From contig NZ_AP023189.1 of assembly GCF_012767755.2 (NCBI RefSeq), forward strand, positions 6,016,001-6,080,000: a stretch of DNA of 64,000 nt. The letters are read 5' to 3'. The translations under genes and the position numbers were made by a program. This DNA comes from Pseudomonas tohonis. Its GTDB lineage: Bacteria; Pseudomonadota; Gammaproteobacteria; Pseudomonadales; Pseudomonadaceae. Within the stretch, counting starts at the first letter, position 1; each line of letters starts with the position of its first letter. Under the pieces are notes generated by a model. That model saw only the letters and a program-made list of their open reading frames with translations, was not told the origin of the DNA and did not search any database. This document shows positions 18,712 to 33,121 of the stretch, piece after piece.

Positions 18712-19251
18712 ATGACCACCCTCATCACCCATTCCCTGCCCGTCCTCGCGGTGGGCATCGCCCTGGGCAGCCGCGTCATCCCGCCATGGCTGCTGCTGGC
18801 GGGGCTGTTCTTCGCCTGCCTGCCCGACGCCGATGTCGCCGCCTTCAAGCTCGGCATCGCCTACGCCGACGCCTTCGGCCACCGGGGCTTCAGCCATTCA
18901 CTGCTGTTCGCCGCCTGCTGCGGCCTGTTCGGCGCCCTGATCCATCGGCTGCTGCGCTGCGGCCCCCTGAAGGCGGGCCTGTTCATCGGCCTCGCGACCC
19001 TCAGCCACAGCCTGCTCGACGCCATGACCGATGGCGGCCTGGGCGTGGCCTGGTTCTGGCCCTGGGACATGCAGCGCCATTTCCTGCCCTGGCGCCCCAT
19101 CGAGGTGTCCCCCTTCATTGGCGGCTTCTTCACCCAGCGCGGCATCGACGTGCTGCTCTCCGAAGCCCGCTGGGTCGGCCTGCCCTGCCTGCTGCTGGCA
19201 CTCGGCGGCCTCGGCGTGCGGCGCCTGCTCGCCAAGGGCGCGGCCACCTGA
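18712..19251 (+). CDS. YdjM-type membrane-bound metal-dependent hydrolase
   Basis: 179 residues with about four hydrophobic helices and the family's metal-ligand pattern: THSLPVLAVG near the N-terminus, CLPDADV, HRGFSHSLLFA and LSHSLLDAMTDGG. These histidines and aspartates define the YdjM/DUF457 family of predicted inner-membrane hydrolases; in E. coli ydjM belongs to the SOS regulon, but I see no LexA box here. It starts 24 bases after the AhpA-like gene and is probably co-transcribed. Substrate unknown. Confidence 0.85.
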   Translation: MTTLITHSLPVLAVGIALGSRVIPPWLLLAGLFFACLPDADVAAFKLGIAYADAFGHRGFSHSLLFAACCGLFGALIHRLLRCGPLKAGLFIGLATLSHSLLDAMTDGGLGVAWFWPWDMQRHFLPWRPIEVSPFIGGFFTQRGIDVLLSEARWVGLPCLLLALGGLGVRRLLAKGAAT

Positions 19252-19295
19252 AGGGACGTCACCCGCGCATCCGACGGCGAATCGCGACACCAATG

Positions 19296-19322
19296 AAAAA
19301 GCCCGCATCAAGCGGGCTTTTT
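19296..19322. terminator. Bidirectional terminator
   Basis: GCCCGC (19301-19306), loop ATCAA, GCGGGC (19312-19317), preceded by AAAAA and followed by TTTTT, between the convergent YdjM-type and PqiC-like genes. Confidence 0.85.
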
Positions 19323-19338
19323 CGTCGATCGGCGGCGA

Positions 19339-20043
19339 TCAGAAGCGGAACACTTCCACATCGGTACGCACCGGGGCGGCCAACGGGATCTTCGGAGGCG
19401 TCGGTCCGCGCGAGCGCGCCGGGGCGGCGTTGGCCTTGCGCGGTTCCTCGGCAGCTGCCGTGGGCTGGCCGGCGAGCGGCTTGACCGCACCCGCCAGCTG
19501 CTCGGCCAGTTGCTGGAGCAGTTGGCTCTGGGCGCGAACCTGGTCGGCCGCAGTGCCGCTGTGGGGTTGTTCCAGGCGTACCAGGCGGCTGTCACGCAGC
19601 TGGCCGGCCTTGTCCAGCAGGCGCCACTGGGCCTCCAGCACGGCAGGCCGCTGGGGGCCGGAGTCGAGGCGGCTGATGGTCAGCAGGACCTGGATCTCGG
19701 GGGTGAAGCCGGGGGTGGACGGCGCCAGCACCAGGCGCTGGCTGTCCAGGCGCCAGGACAATTGGCGCAGCAGCAGTTGATCGATGTCGCCCGCCAGGCT
19801 GCCAGCCCAGCGACCATCGGTGGAGGCGGTCAGGCTGCCATCGGGCTGGCGCTGCAACAGGGTTTCGCGCTGCAGGTAGTCGGCAACCGAAACCGGCCCG
19901 AGCAGGACGGCCATGCCGGCGGACTGGTCCGGCAGTTCGGCGGTGCCGCTATCGAGCTGGTACATGGGTACCGGTGCATTGTGAACGCAGCCACCCAGGC
20001 CCAGAAGGCTGGTGAACAGCGCCAACAAAGGAAGACGTTTCAT
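19339..20043 (-). CDS. PqiC-like ABC transport auxiliary lipoprotein
   Basis: 234 residues from ATG at 20043. A lipoprotein signal peptide ends in the lipobox LGGC (Cys19). The mature part (VPMYQLDSG, VLLGPVSVADYLQR, WAGSLAGDIDQLLLRQLSWRL) resembles the PqiC/YmbA family of outer-membrane lipoproteins that accompany MCE-type lipid transport proteins. The C-terminal ~45 residues are Pro/Ala/Lys-rich. No pqiA or pqiB partner lies next to it. A GTG at 20052 is an alternative start. Confidence 0.75.
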   Translation of the reverse strand: MKRLPLLALFTSLLGLGGCVHNAPVPMYQLDSGTAELPDQSAGMAVLLGPVSVADYLQRETLLQRQPDGSLTASTDGRWAGSLAGDIDQLLLRQLSWRLDSQRLVLAPSTPGFTPEIQVLLTISRLDSGPQRPAVLEAQWRLLDKAGQLRDSRLVRLEQPHSGTAADQVRAQSQLLQQLAEQLAGAVKPLAGQPTAAAEEPRKANAAPARSRGPTPPKIPLAAPVRTDVEVFRF

Positions 20044-20208
20044 CTTTCTCACCCAGGGCCACCGTACGGCGACCCACAGTCGGATTCATTGATGTTCGGG
20101 GCGTTCGCCACAACCGCGCGCGGCCCGAGGGGACATATCATCCGCCAATGTGATGGATGACTCCAGCCTCGGGCGTCGAATGGCAACCGACGGGCGGCGA
20201 GCGCCGAT

Positions 20209-22473
20209 TCAGCCCTGGACTTCGACCAGCAGCGCGTCGACGCGCTGGAAACCGCGCGGCAGCTTGTTGCCACGCCGGCCCCGTTCGCCCTTGTAGTGCT
20301 CCAGGTCGTCGGCCTTGAGCGAAAGGGTGCGCTTGCCGGCCTGGAGCACCAGGGTGGCACCGGCCGGCAACACGGCCAGGTCCGCCAGGTACTCCTCGCG
20401 GCTGGCGACGCGATCGCCGGGGATGCCGATGATCTTATTGCCCTTGCCCTTGGCCAGTTGCGGCAGGTCGGCCACCTTGAACAGCAGCAGTCGCCCTTCG
20501 GTGGTGACCGCCGCCAGCCAATCCTCCTCCAGGCTCAACAGCGGCCTTGGCGGCACGACACGGGCGCCATTGGGCAGGCTGACCAGGGCCTTGCCGGCCT
20601 TGTTCTTGGCCTGCAGGTCCTCGCCCTTGACCACGAAACCGTAGCCGGCGTCCGAGGCGATCACATAAAGCGCATCGTCCTCGGGCAGCAGCACGCATTC
20701 GAAGGTGGCTCCCGGCGGCGGGGTCAGGCGGCCGGTCAGCGGCTCGCCCTGGCCACGGGCCGATGGCAGCGTGTGCGCCGCCAGCGAATAGCTGCGACCG
20801 GTGGAGTCGATGAATACCGCGTACTGGTTGGAACGCCCCGGCGCGGCGGCCTTGAACTCGTCGCCGGCCTTGTAGGAAAGGCTGGTGGCATCGATCTCGT
20901 GGCCCTTGGCGGAACGCACCCAGCCCTTCTCCGACAGCACCACCGTGACCTTCTCGTTCGGCAGCAGGTCGTGTTCGGCCAGCGCCTTGGCCTCGGCACG
21001 CTCGACGATGGGCGAGCGGCGGTCATCGCCGTATTTCTCGGCGTCCTCGAGGATTTCCTTGCGCACCAGCTTCTTCAGCTTGGCTTCGCTGCCCAGCAGC
21101 GCCAGCAGCTTCTCGCGCTCCTTGGCCAGCTCTTCCTGCTCGCCACGGATCTGCATCTCTTCCAGGCGGGCCAGCTGGCGCAGGCGGGTCTCGAGGATGT
21201 ATTCGGCCTGGACCTCGGTGAGGCCGAAGCGCTCCATCAGCACCGGCTTGGGCTGGTCCTCGGTGCGGATGATGCGGATCACCTCGTCGAGGTTGAGGAA
21301 GGCGATCAGCCGGCCTTCCAGCAGGTGCAGGCGGTGCTCGACCTTGTCCAGGCGGAACTGCAGGCGACGGCGCACGGTGCCGACGCGGAAGGTCAGCCAC
21401 TCGGTGAGCAGGGTGCGCAGGTCCTTGACCTGGGGCTTGCCGTCCAGGCCGATGATGTTGATGTTCACCCGGTAGGTGGACTCGAGGTCGGTGCTGGCGA
21501 ACAGGTGCTGCATCAGCGCCGCGTGGTCGACGCGGCTGTTGGTGGGGATGATCACGATGCGGCAGGGGTTCTCGTGGTCCGACTCGTCGCGCAGGTCGGC
21601 GATCTGCGGCGCCTTGGAAGGCTTGGCCTGCATCATCGCGGCGATCTGCTCCAGCACCTTGGCGCCGGAAACCTGGTGCGGCAGCGCGGTGACGACGATG
21701 TCGCCGTCCTCGACGTGGTACACGGCGCGCATGCGCACCGAGCCACGGCCGGTCTCGTAGATCTTCAGCAGGTCGGCGCGCGGCGTGATGATCTCCGCCT
21801 CGGTCGGATAGTCCGGCCCCGGGATGTGTTCGCAGAGCTGCTCGACGGTCGCCTTGGGCTCGTCGAGCAGGCGCACGCAGGCGTTGGCGACCTCACGCAG
21901 GTTGTGCGGCGGCACGTCGGTGGCCATGCCCACGGCGATGCCAGTGGTGCCGTTGAGCAGGATGTTCGGCAGGCGCGCCGGCAGCACCAGCGGCTCTTCC
22001 AGGGTGCCGTCGAAGTTCGGCCCCCAGTCCGCGGTGCCCTGGCCCAGCTCGCTGAGCAGCACCTCGGAGTAGCGCGACAGGCGCGCCTCGGTGTAGCGCA
22101 TGGCGGCGAAGGACTTGGGATCGTCTGGCGCACCCCAGTTGCCCTGGCCGTCCACCAGCGTGTAGCGGTAGCTGAAGGGCTGGGCCATCAGCACCATGGC
22201 TTCGTAGCACGCCGAGTCGCCATGGGGGTGGAACTTGCCGAGCACGTCGCCCACGGTGCGCGCGGACTTCTTGTGCTTGGAGTCGGCGTCCAGGCCCAGC
22301 TCGCTCATGGCGTAGACGATGCGCCGCTGCACGGGCTTGAGGCCGTCGCCGATATGCGGCAGGGCGCGGTCCATGATCACGTACATGGAATAGTTGAGAT
22401 AAGCCTGTTCGGTGAACTCGGCGAGGGAGCGACGCTCCACGCCTTCCAGGCTGAGATCGAGGGATTCGCTCAT
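20209..22473 (-). CDS. parC: DNA topoisomerase IV subunit A (ParC)
   Basis: Breaks and rejoins DNA for chromosome decatenation, with ParE. In the 754-residue protein the catalytic tyrosine is Y127 ([10 protein letters not shown]). The quinolone-resistance region reads [12 protein letters not shown] with Ser87 and Glu91, the susceptible-type residues. A C-terminal beta-pinwheel occupies roughly residues 500-740. Last gene of the parE - esterase - retropepsin - parC block, seven bases after the retropepsin gene. The 155-base stretch downstream (20044-20208) shows no clear terminator. Confidence 0.96.
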   Translation of the reverse strand: MSESLDLSLEGVERRSLAEFTEQAYLNYSMYVIMDRALPHIGDGLKPVQRRIVYAMSELGLDADSKHKKSARTVGDVLGKFHPHGDSACYEAMVLMAQPFSYRYTLVDGQGNWGAPDDPKSFAAMRYTEARLSRYSEVLLSELGQGTADWGPNFDGTLEEPLVLPARLPNILLNGTTGIAVGMATDVPPHNLREVANACVRLLDEPKATVEQLCEHIPGPDYPTEAEIITPRADLLKIYETGRGSVRMRAVYHVEDGDIVVTALPHQVSGAKVLEQIAAMMQAKPSKAPQIADLRDESDHENPCRIVIIPTNSRVDHAALMQHLFASTDLESTYRVNINIIGLDGKPQVKDLRTLLTEWLTFRVGTVRRRLQFRLDKVEHRLHLLEGRLIAFLNLDEVIRIIRTEDQPKPVLMERFGLTEVQAEYILETRLRQLARLEEMQIRGEQEELAKEREKLLALLGSEAKLKKLVRKEILEDAEKYGDDRRSPIVERAEAKALAEHDLLPNEKVTVVLSEKGWVRSAKGHEIDATSLSYKAGDEFKAAAPGRSNQYAVFIDSTGRSYSLAAHTLPSARGQGEPLTGRLTPPPGATFECVLLPEDDALYVIASDAGYGFVVKGEDLQAKNKAGKALVSLPNGARVVPPRPLLSLEEDWLAAVTTEGRLLLFKVADLPQLAKGKGNKIIGIPGDRVASREEYLADLAVLPAGATLVLQAGKRTLSLKADDLEHYKGERGRRGNKLPRGFQRVDALLVEVQG

Positions 22474-22480
22474 GCGTGCC

Positions 22481-23001
22481 TCACGGTGACATGTGTTGGC
22501 GCAGCACCAGGGTGCCGTCGCGCTGGGTGAATTCGAGTTGTTTGAGGGCGCTCATGCCGAGCAGCACCTCGTCGCCATCCATGCCGGGCGCGATGATCGC
22601 GGGCACGTCGGCGAGGACGATCTCCCCCAGCTGCAGCTCGCGCAGCCGGGTGCGATGGCCATTGCTGCGGCCATTCGCGGTGCTCAGGGTGATGGGCTCG
22701 CCCGGGACCAGGCCCAGCTCGTCGGCCAGGGCATCGGGAACGGCCACGGCGGTGGCGCCGGTATCCAGCAGGAAGGTCACCTGGCGGCCATCGATGCGCC
22801 CGTTCATCAGGTAGTGCCCCTGCCGGCTGCTGGCCAGGCGCACCTCCACGTAGCCGTCGCCGCGCCGGGACTCCGGCACCTGGTTGGGGTTGCGCTGGGC
22901 GTCCTCCCAGCGACCGAAGAAATGCGTGGCCAGGAGCATGGCGATGCCCCAGGCGAGGATCAGCATGACCCTGCCCGCGCGCTTGCCCGGCGCCTGCTCG
23001 C

Positions 23002-23005
<4 letters not shown>
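22481..23005 (-). CDS. Membrane-anchored retropepsin-like aspartic protease (clan AA, TIGR02281 type)
   Basis: 174 residues starting [12 protein letters not shown], one N-terminal membrane helix ([18 protein letters not shown]), then a periplasmic retropepsin-like domain with the catalytic triad [13 protein letters not shown] and the later LGMSAL turn. The single Asp-Thr-Gly implies it must dimerise to be active. It overlaps the upstream esterase-like gene by ATGA and sits between parE and parC, as in PAO1 (from memory). Substrate unknown. Confidence 0.85.
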
Positions 23006-25892
<2,887 letters not shown>

Positions 25893-26510
25893 TCAAAGGG
25901 TGGAAAAGTCGATATCCCGCCACAGGCTGGCGGGAAAACCGGCGTACGCCAGCAGGGCCGGCAGGTGGGCAGGGAAATGCTGGAAACCATGGTCGCCACC
26001 GGCCTCGATGCGCAGGGCGCAGGCACGGTAGTAGCGCTCGGCGTGGCGGTAATCCAGGGTTTCATCGGCCGTCTGCAGCCAGACCTGGTAGCGGGCCGGG
26101 TCCTGCGGGGGCGGAACCTCCAGCTCGGCCAGGGCATCCACGTGCGCCTGCGTCAGCTCCCAGGTCTCGCCGCTGTAGTAGTTCTTCTGCAGTCCCAGTT
26201 GGCCGTCGAACAACCGGTGCGGGGCCACCGCGGGGTTGATCAGTACGGCCCTGAGCCCGTGCCGCTCGGCCAGGAGGGTCGCATAGTAGCCGCCCAGTGA
26301 GCTGCCGACCAGCACCGGCCGCCCCAGCTCGGCGAGGGCCGCTTCGAGCTGGGCGATGGCCTCCCGCGGGTGGTGGTGCAGCGCCGGGACGCGCAGTCGC
26401 CCGGCCAGGCCCAGGCGCTGCATGAGCGCGGCGAGCTGGCGCGCCTTCTGCGATTCGGGCGAGCTGTTGAAGCCGTGGATATAGAGAAGGGAGGGCTGTT
26501 CGGTCGACAC
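25893..26510 (-). CDS. yqiA: YqiA-family esterase (alpha/beta hydrolase)
   Basis: 205 residues from GTG at 26510 (VSTEQPSLLYIHGFNSSPESQKA). The HGFNSSPES element, the nucleophile elbow VGSSLGGYYA and the C-terminal catalytic-type His in GGDHGFQHF define the YqiA/UPF0227 esterases, which hydrolyse short acyl esters in vitro. As in E. coli (cpdA-yqiA-parE), it sits directly between cpdA and parE. Natural substrate unknown. Confidence 0.9.
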   Translation of the reverse strand: MSTEQPSLLYIHGFNSSPESQKARQLAALMQRLGLAGRLRVPALHHHPREAIAQLEAALAELGRPVLVGSSLGGYYATLLAERHGLRAVLINPAVAPHRLFDGQLGLQKNYYSGETWELTQAHVDALAELEVPPPQDPARYQVWLQTADETLDYRHAERYYRACALRIEAGGDHGFQHFPAHLPALLAYAGFPASLWRDIDFSTL

Positions 26511-26570
26511 GCGGCATCCTGGCAAGTCTGGCGGGCAAGCTGTACTTCTTGCCGTGCCGCAGCGCTAAGG

Positions 26571-27386
26571 TCAATAACCTTTGACGCTGTAATCCACTTC
26601 GAAGTCGATACCGGTGACCCGCGATACGCCGGTTTCCAGCACGCCATCGGCCTGCAGGCGCAGCCAGCGGTAACCCGGCGCCTCGGTGTCGACCTGGAAC
26701 TCCTCGCTGCCCGGCGCGAACTGCACGCAGGTGGAGGGCGAGGCCAGCAGGCGCACGCCATTGCGCATCTGGTCGAACTCCTGGTGCACATGGCCCCAGA
26801 GCACGGCGCGCACCTGGGGGAAACGGTCCAGCACGGTGAACAGGGCGTCCGGGTTGCGCACGCCGATGGGGTCCATCCAGCGGCAGCCGATCGGGACCGG
26901 ATGGTGGTGGAAACTGATCAGCACGTGCTTGTCCGACGCCTCGCTCACCGCCCGCTCCAGCAGCGCCAGCTGCTCCGGTGGCAGGTGGCCGGGAACGGCG
27001 CCACCGATGGTGGAGTCCAGCAATACCACGCGCCAGGCGGGGAAGTCGATGATCGGGTCGAGCAGCCCGGTGCCGGCACAGACCTGCTCCATCACCTGGA
27101 CTTCGTCGTGGTTGCCCGGGAACCAGCGGCTGTCGGCGGGGATCACCGCGCAAAGGTCGCGAAAGCGCTCGTAGGACTCGACGCTGCCATCCTGGGACAG
27201 GTCCCCGGTGGCCAGCACCAGGTCGATATGCGGCTGCTCTTCCAGCACCCGCTCGATCACCCGCTGCAGGCTGTCGGCCGTGTTCATGCCCAGGAGTCGC
27301 CCGTCCTCTTCGGCAAATAGATGACTATCGGACAGCTGCACCAGCAGCACCGATGAATCAAAGGCGAGAGTGGACGCGCTCGACAA
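26571..27386 (-). CDS. cpdA: 3',5'-cyclic-AMP phosphodiesterase CpdA
   Basis: Class III metallophosphodiesterase that lowers cAMP and so tunes Vfr-dependent virulence in Pseudomonas. The metal-binding motifs appear in order: QLSDSHLF, TGDLSQDGS, PGNHDEV, SFHHHPVPIG and LWGHVHQEFD. Start is TTG at 27386 with AAGGAG six bases before it; 271 residues. Upstream gap of 119 bases to the DUF1249 gene; downstream a short GGCAAG/CTTGCC hairpin before yqiA. Confidence 0.94.
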   Translation of the reverse strand: MSSASTLAFDSSVLLVQLSDSHLFAEEDGRLLGMNTADSLQRVIERVLEEQPHIDLVLATGDLSQDGSVESYERFRDLCAVIPADSRWFPGNHDEVQVMEQVCAGTGLLDPIIDFPAWRVVLLDSTIGGAVPGHLPPEQLALLERAVSEASDKHVLISFHHHPVPIGCRWMDPIGVRNPDALFTVLDRFPQVRAVLWGHVHQEFDQMRNGVRLLASPSTCVQFAPGSEEFQVDTEAPGYRWLRLQADGVLETGVSRVTGIDFEVDYSVKGY

Positions 27387-27505
27387 GGCGGTCTCCTTGG
27401 GCGGAATGAGATGAATTATGGTGGTTCAGGCGTGAAACGGTAAACCCGAGAAGCGGGACTGGATCACATTCGCGAGCGCCAGGAAATCGGCAGGAAGCGG
27501 ATTTT

Positions 27506-27958
27506 CTAGAGCACGGGCTCCAGTTCGTGGCCACAGGCCAGGCAATGGCTCAGCCATTCGCCGAGGAAGACATTGAGCTGGCTCTTCTCGTCGGGCTGGT
27601 GCATGTCGGCGTTCGGATAGGGGTAGAAGCTGCGCAGCCGCCGTGCATTCTCGGCCCCGACCACCTCGGCCATGCGCGCATCGTGGTAGACGCGCACCTC
27701 CAGCTGCGGCGAGGGCAGCCAGGGCAGGCTGAGCTCCTGGCGCACCTTCAGGGTGGTGGTGTACGGGCAGGCTTCGACCACGTCCAGCGCCAGCACGCCC
27801 ACCAGCCGCTCGCCCTGGCTCAAGGCCACGCGGCGCGAGGACTGGACCTCGCGCATCTGCGGCAGCAATCGCATCAGCCGGGCGTAGTTCGCCTCGCAGG
27901 CCGCTTGCAGCCCGACGAGGTCCACCCGGTAGCGATCGCGCAACAGATTCACGTCCAC
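27506..27958 (-). CDS. DUF1249 (YqiB-like) protein
   Basis: 150 residues from GTG at 27958, overlapping the nudF stop by ten bases. Family hallmarks: YARLMRLLPQMR near the N-terminus, a beta-rich middle (VEACPYTTTLKVRQ) and VRVYHDARMAEVVG followed by YPYPNADMHQPDEK. The same nudF-yqiB-cpdA order occurs in E. coli, indicating an old conserved neighbourhood. No catalytic motif is recognisable; function unknown. Confidence 0.88.
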   Translation of the reverse strand: MDVNLLRDRYRVDLVGLQAACEANYARLMRLLPQMREVQSSRRVALSQGERLVGVLALDVVEACPYTTTLKVRQELSLPWLPSPQLEVRVYHDARMAEVVGAENARRLRSFYPYPNADMHQPDEKSQLNVFLGEWLSHCLACGHELEPVL

Positions 27959-28566
27959 ATCCCCCGTACTTCATCCCGGTTCAGTGCCAGCCATTGCAGG
28001 GCGATGATGGCGGCGGCGTTGATGATGCGGCCGTCACGCAACGCAGCCAGCGCATCGGCGAAGGACAGCACGTGGACGCGGATGTCCTCGCCCTCCTCGG
28101 CCAGCCCGTGCACGCCACCGGCGCCGCTGCTGTCGCAACGACCGACGTACAGGTGCACGTATTCGTCCGATCCCCCTGGAGAAGGATAATAGGCGGTGAT
28201 CGGCCACAGCGACGTCAGCGTCAGGTCGGCCTCCTCGACGGCCTCGCGGCGCGCCACCTCGTCCGGCTCCTCGTCCTTGTCGATCAGCCCGGCCACCAGC
28301 TCCAGCATCCAGGGATTGGCGCTCTTCTGCATGGCGCCGACGCGGAACTGCTCGATCAGCACGACCTGGTCGCGTTGCGGATCGTAGGGCAGCACGCACA
28401 CGGCATCATGGCGCACGAACAGCTCGCGGCTGAGCGTCGGCCCCATCTCCCCGGAAAACTGGCGATGACGCAGGTGCAGGCGATCCAGGCGGTAGAAGCC
28501 ACGGAAGCATTCCTCGCGCTCGATGATCTCGACCGCGTCCGGCCCGGGTTTGAAGGTATCTATCAT
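27949..28566 (-). CDS. nudF: ADP-ribose pyrophosphatase NudF
   Basis: Nudix hydrolase splitting ADP-ribose into AMP and ribose-5-phosphate. The 205-residue protein has a complete Nudix box, G-x5-E-x7-REAVEEAD (beginning GLIDKDEEPDEVARRE), followed by ITAYYPSPGGSDEYVHLYVG, a substrate-loop signature of this subfamily. First gene of the nudF-DUF1249 pair; ATG at 28566. Confidence 0.94.
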   Translation of the reverse strand: MIDTFKPGPDAVEIIEREECFRGFYRLDRLHLRHRQFSGEMGPTLSRELFVRHDAVCVLPYDPQRDQVVLIEQFRVGAMQKSANPWMLELVAGLIDKDEEPDEVARREAVEEADLTLTSLWPITAYYPSPGGSDEYVHLYVGRCDSSGAGGVHGLAEEGEDIRVHVLSFADALAALRDGRIINAAAIIALQWLALNRDEVRGMWT

Positions 28567-28754
28567 CTACGCCTCACTCGATCTGATGGTCCCGCGTTTC
28601 GCGCATCCTACTCTGGCGATTCGCCTCGCGCAGCCTCTTTGCAGATGGATTTGCGGCTGGGATCATGCGCTCCTGCGAGCGAACTCGAACCGCCACCGGC
28701 AGTCGAAGCACGCAATCCATAACGACTCCCCACCCGATGACGAATTCAATCCCG

Positions 28755-29489
28755 ATGCACAAGAAACTGCTCCTCCTCGGCTGCGCCCTCCTGCTCGGCG
28801 CCTGCCAGGCGCTGACGCCCGGCGACAAGGGCCTGGCCGTCAAGCGCGATGCCTGGGAACACCTCAAGCCCGGCTGCCAGGGCGACAGCTGCCCGCTGGT
28901 GAACATCGACGTCATCAGTTTTCCCGACCATCCGCAGCTCAGCGAACTGGTGACCCAGCGCCTGCTGCGCATGACCGCCGACGCACCGGACGCGCCGTTG
29001 CCGGCCTCGCTGCAGTCCTACGAGAAGGATTTCCTGCAGCGCGCCGAGCCCGGCTGGGCCAGCTACCTGCAGGCCAAGGTACGCGAGCAACGTGACCAAT
29101 TGACCATCATCGAACTGTCCAGCTACCTGGCCACCGGCGGTGCCCACGGCATGCCCGGGCGCGGGCTGATCAACTACGACCGCACGCAGGACAAGGTGCT
29201 GACCCTGCGCGACATGCTCATCCCCGGCCAGGAAGCCGAGTTCTGGAAGCTCGCCGAGCAGGCCCACCAGCGCTGGCTGGCCGCCAACAAGCTGGACCAG
29301 GACCCGGAATACGCGAGCACCTGGCCCTTCCAGCGCACCGAGCACATCGCCCTCGGCCGTGGCGCGCTGCTGCTTAAGTATGACGTCTACAGCATCGCGC
29401 CCTACGCTGGCGGCCACCCCGAGCTGACCATCCCCTATCCGCAGCTCAACGGGATACTGAAGCCCCAATACTTCCCCGGCCGCGGCTGA
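28755..29489 (+). CDS. RsiV/DUF3298-like lipoprotein
   Basis: 244 residues from ATG at 28755. The signal peptide ends in lipobox LGAC (Cys17). The mature protein carries a DUF4163/DUF3298-type fold (ISFPDHPQLSELVTQRL, the GGAHGMPGRGLINYD core, VLTLRDMLIPGQEAEF, and a C-terminal YDVYSIAPYAGGHPELTIPY), as in the lysozyme-sensing domain of RsiV and related secreted proteins. A cell-envelope role is likely but unproven. Its last 44 bases overlap the 3' end of convergent cytX. The 188 bases upstream show no promoter I can defend. Confidence 0.82.
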   Translation: MHKKLLLLGCALLLGACQALTPGDKGLAVKRDAWEHLKPGCQGDSCPLVNIDVISFPDHPQLSELVTQRLLRMTADAPDAPLPASLQSYEKDFLQRAEPGWASYLQAKVREQRDQLTIIELSSYLATGGAHGMPGRGLINYDRTQDKVLTLRDMLIPGQEAEFWKLAEQAHQRWLAANKLDQDPEYASTWPFQRTEHIALGRGALLLKYDVYSIAPYAGGHPELTIPYPQLNGILKPQYFPGRG

Positions 29490-30744
29490 GGGACCCCAGC
29501 AGCACCTGCAACCCGCCGGCCAGCAGCAGCGCCGGCAGGGTGGCGCCCACCTCGGGCATGAAGTTCGCCAGCAGGTGGTACACCGCGACGCCACAGAACC
29601 AGGCGGCCAGCGTGTCCCAACGCAGTGCGCGGCGCGGCGCCAGCTCCTCGCGGCGGCGGCGCAGGACGAAGTGGTCCACCAGCACCACGCCGAACAGCGG
29701 TGCGAACACCGAGCCGATCAGCAGCAGGAAGTTCTGGTACTCGGCCAGCGGCGCGAACCAGGCGATCAGCGTGCACAGCGCACCTATGGCCAGCGCCAGG
29801 CGCTCCACCTTCACCGGCACCAGGATGCCGCTGGAAACCGCCGCCGAGTGGATGTCGGCGAAGGCGTTCTCCGACTCGTCCAGCAGGATCAGCAGCAGCG
29901 GGATACCCAGCCCGGCACCGGCCAGTGCCAGCAGCAATGCGTTGACCTCACCGCTCGGCGCGAAGGCCAGGGTGTAGGCGACGCCCAGGCTCATCAGCCA
30001 GAAATTGCCGAGGAAGAACCCCACCGCGGTGCCGCCGAACACGCTGCGCGCACGCTTGCCGAAGCGCGAGTAGTCGGCGATCAGCGGCAGCCAGGACAGC
30101 GGCATGGCGATGGCGATGTCGAAGCCCAGGGCGAAGGGCAGCGAGCCGTCGCCGCCACGGGCCCAGATCGCCCCCAGGTCGGCCTTGTCGAACAGGTTCC
30201 AGGTCAGCCAGATGCAGGCGCCCAGCAGCAGCCAGATGCCCCACTTGCGCAGCACGCGACGCACGAAGGTGAGCGGGCCGGTCACCGCCAGCAGGGTCGC
30301 CAGCGCGCCGAAGAACAGGGTCCACAGCGCCGGCGAGGCCAGCGCGCTGCCCTCGCCCCAGGCACGGGTGGCCAGCAGGCTCGCGGCGTCACGCATGACG
30401 ATGATCTCGAACGCGCCCCAGCCCACCAGTTGCAGGAGGTTGAGCAGCGCCGGCAGCACGGCGCCGCGCCGGCCCAGGGCCAGGCCGAGGGTGCCCATGG
30501 CCGAGAGGCCGGTGTCGCTGCCGATCACCGCCGCGGCGCCGAGCAGCAGCACGCCGACGGCGGTGCCGCAGGCGATGGCCGCCAGCGACCCGGCCAGGCC
30601 GAGCCCGGGCGCCAGCAGCGCACCGAGCTGCAGCACCATCAGGCCGACGCCTAGGGAGAACCAGAGGGAGAACAGGTCGCGCGCGCCGAAAACGCGCTGG
30701 CCGGCGGGAACCGGCAGGGACGGCGAGTAGCTGGGGGTGGTCAC
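29446..30744 (-). CDS. cytX: Hydroxymethylpyrimidine transporter CytX
   Basis: 432-residue membrane protein with about twelve hydrophobic helices, of the cytosine/purine permease (NCS1) family: FSLWFSLGVGLMVLQLGAL in helix 1 and LPLIADYSRFGKRA after helix 6. Its place 75 bases downstream of riboswitch-controlled thiC supports import of HMP, the thiamine pyrimidine precursor. I chose GTG at 30744 (VTTPSYSPSLPVPAGQ); a GTG at 30783 would add a 13-residue leader running into the terminator hairpin. Confidence 0.88.
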   Translation of the reverse strand: MTTPSYSPSLPVPAGQRVFGARDLFSLWFSLGVGLMVLQLGALLAPGLGLAGSLAAIACGTAVGVLLLGAAAVIGSDTGLSAMGTLGLALGRRGAVLPALLNLLQLVGWGAFEIIVMRDAASLLATRAWGEGSALASPALWTLFFGALATLLAVTGPLTFVRRVLRKWGIWLLLGACIWLTWNLFDKADLGAIWARGGDGSLPFALGFDIAIAMPLSWLPLIADYSRFGKRARSVFGGTAVGFFLGNFWLMSLGVAYTLAFAPSGEVNALLLALAGAGLGIPLLLILLDESENAFADIHSAAVSSGILVPVKVERLALAIGALCTLIAWFAPLAEYQNFLLLIGSVFAPLFGVVLVDHFVLRRRREELAPRRALRWDTLAAWFCGVAVYHLLANFMPEVGATLPALLLAGGLQVLLGSLSRGRGSIGASVSR

Positions 30745-30773
30745 GATGAAGGCCCTGGAGAGTGGACGAAGAA

Positions 30774-30796
30774 GGCCCGGCACAGTGCGCCGGGCC
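30774..30796 (-). terminator. Hairpin between thiC and cytX
   Basis: On the minus strand GGCCCGGC, seven-base loop and GCCGGGCC, followed by TTCTTCG. A strong stem with a weak T-run: a partial terminator or mRNA-stabilising hairpin that would reduce cytX expression relative to thiC. Confidence 0.6.
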
Positions 30797-30819
30797 CGTG
30801 GGTGCAGCAGCGAGGCCGG

Positions 30820-32706
<1,887 letters not shown>

Positions 32707-32802
32707 CTAGCTCCTGGGTGATGTCGGAGCGAACCTGAGGGGCAGAGTGCACCGGGACCGGTGCCGAGAGGAGCCTCCCAGGAATGCCGCAAGGCGCGGG
32801 AG

Positions 32803-32896
32803 GCGCATCTTGTTCCCTACGCAGGCCTTAACCTGATCAGGTTCAACGGGATCCGGAACTTTCCGATCTCAGCCTCCGATTCGAGGCACCCCGACA
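32803..32896 (-). ncRNA. TPP riboswitch (THI element) controlling thiC
   Basis: On the minus strand the leader reads GGGGTGCC, then GGCTGAGA (near 32874-32867), then TTGAACCTGATCAGGTTAA and GCGTAGGGAACAAG, the ordered conserved parts of the thi box. It lies about 100 bases before the thiC start. Two hairpins follow before the ribosome-binding site (GCCTCCC...GGGAGGC and GCACCG-GTCC-CGGTGC near 32757-32803), which could form the switching platform. No long T-run is present, so control may act on translation initiation. Confidence 0.95.
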
Positions 32897-33121
32897 AGAA
32901 CGCGGCCAGTCTAAACAAGCCCCTTCCACAAAACCAACCCCAAGGTCAGAAATAAATGACCAGCCCGTCCGAAACCGACGCCCGGACCGCGTCACGCATT
33001 CATTGTTCCCGGCAAGCAACATAACGTGTTGCAAACTACACTGACCCCGCCATGGGGCCGTCTTGACCGCGTATCACGGCAGCCGTAGCCTTGCCCGACT
33101 TCACTGAATCTAGGATTGATC

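Noticed and set aside
22220..22400. Possible quinolone-resistance mutation in parC
   Set aside because: The region reads [12 protein letters not shown] with Ser87 and Glu91 unchanged.
20296..22530. A 744-codon plus-strand frame opposite parC
   Set aside because: Shadow of parC; His/Gln/Gly-rich translation with no family features.
26534..26553. GGCAAG/CTTGCC hairpin between cpdA and yqiA as a terminator
   Set aside because: Only six base pairs and no T-run; yqiA and parE probably remain in the same transcript.
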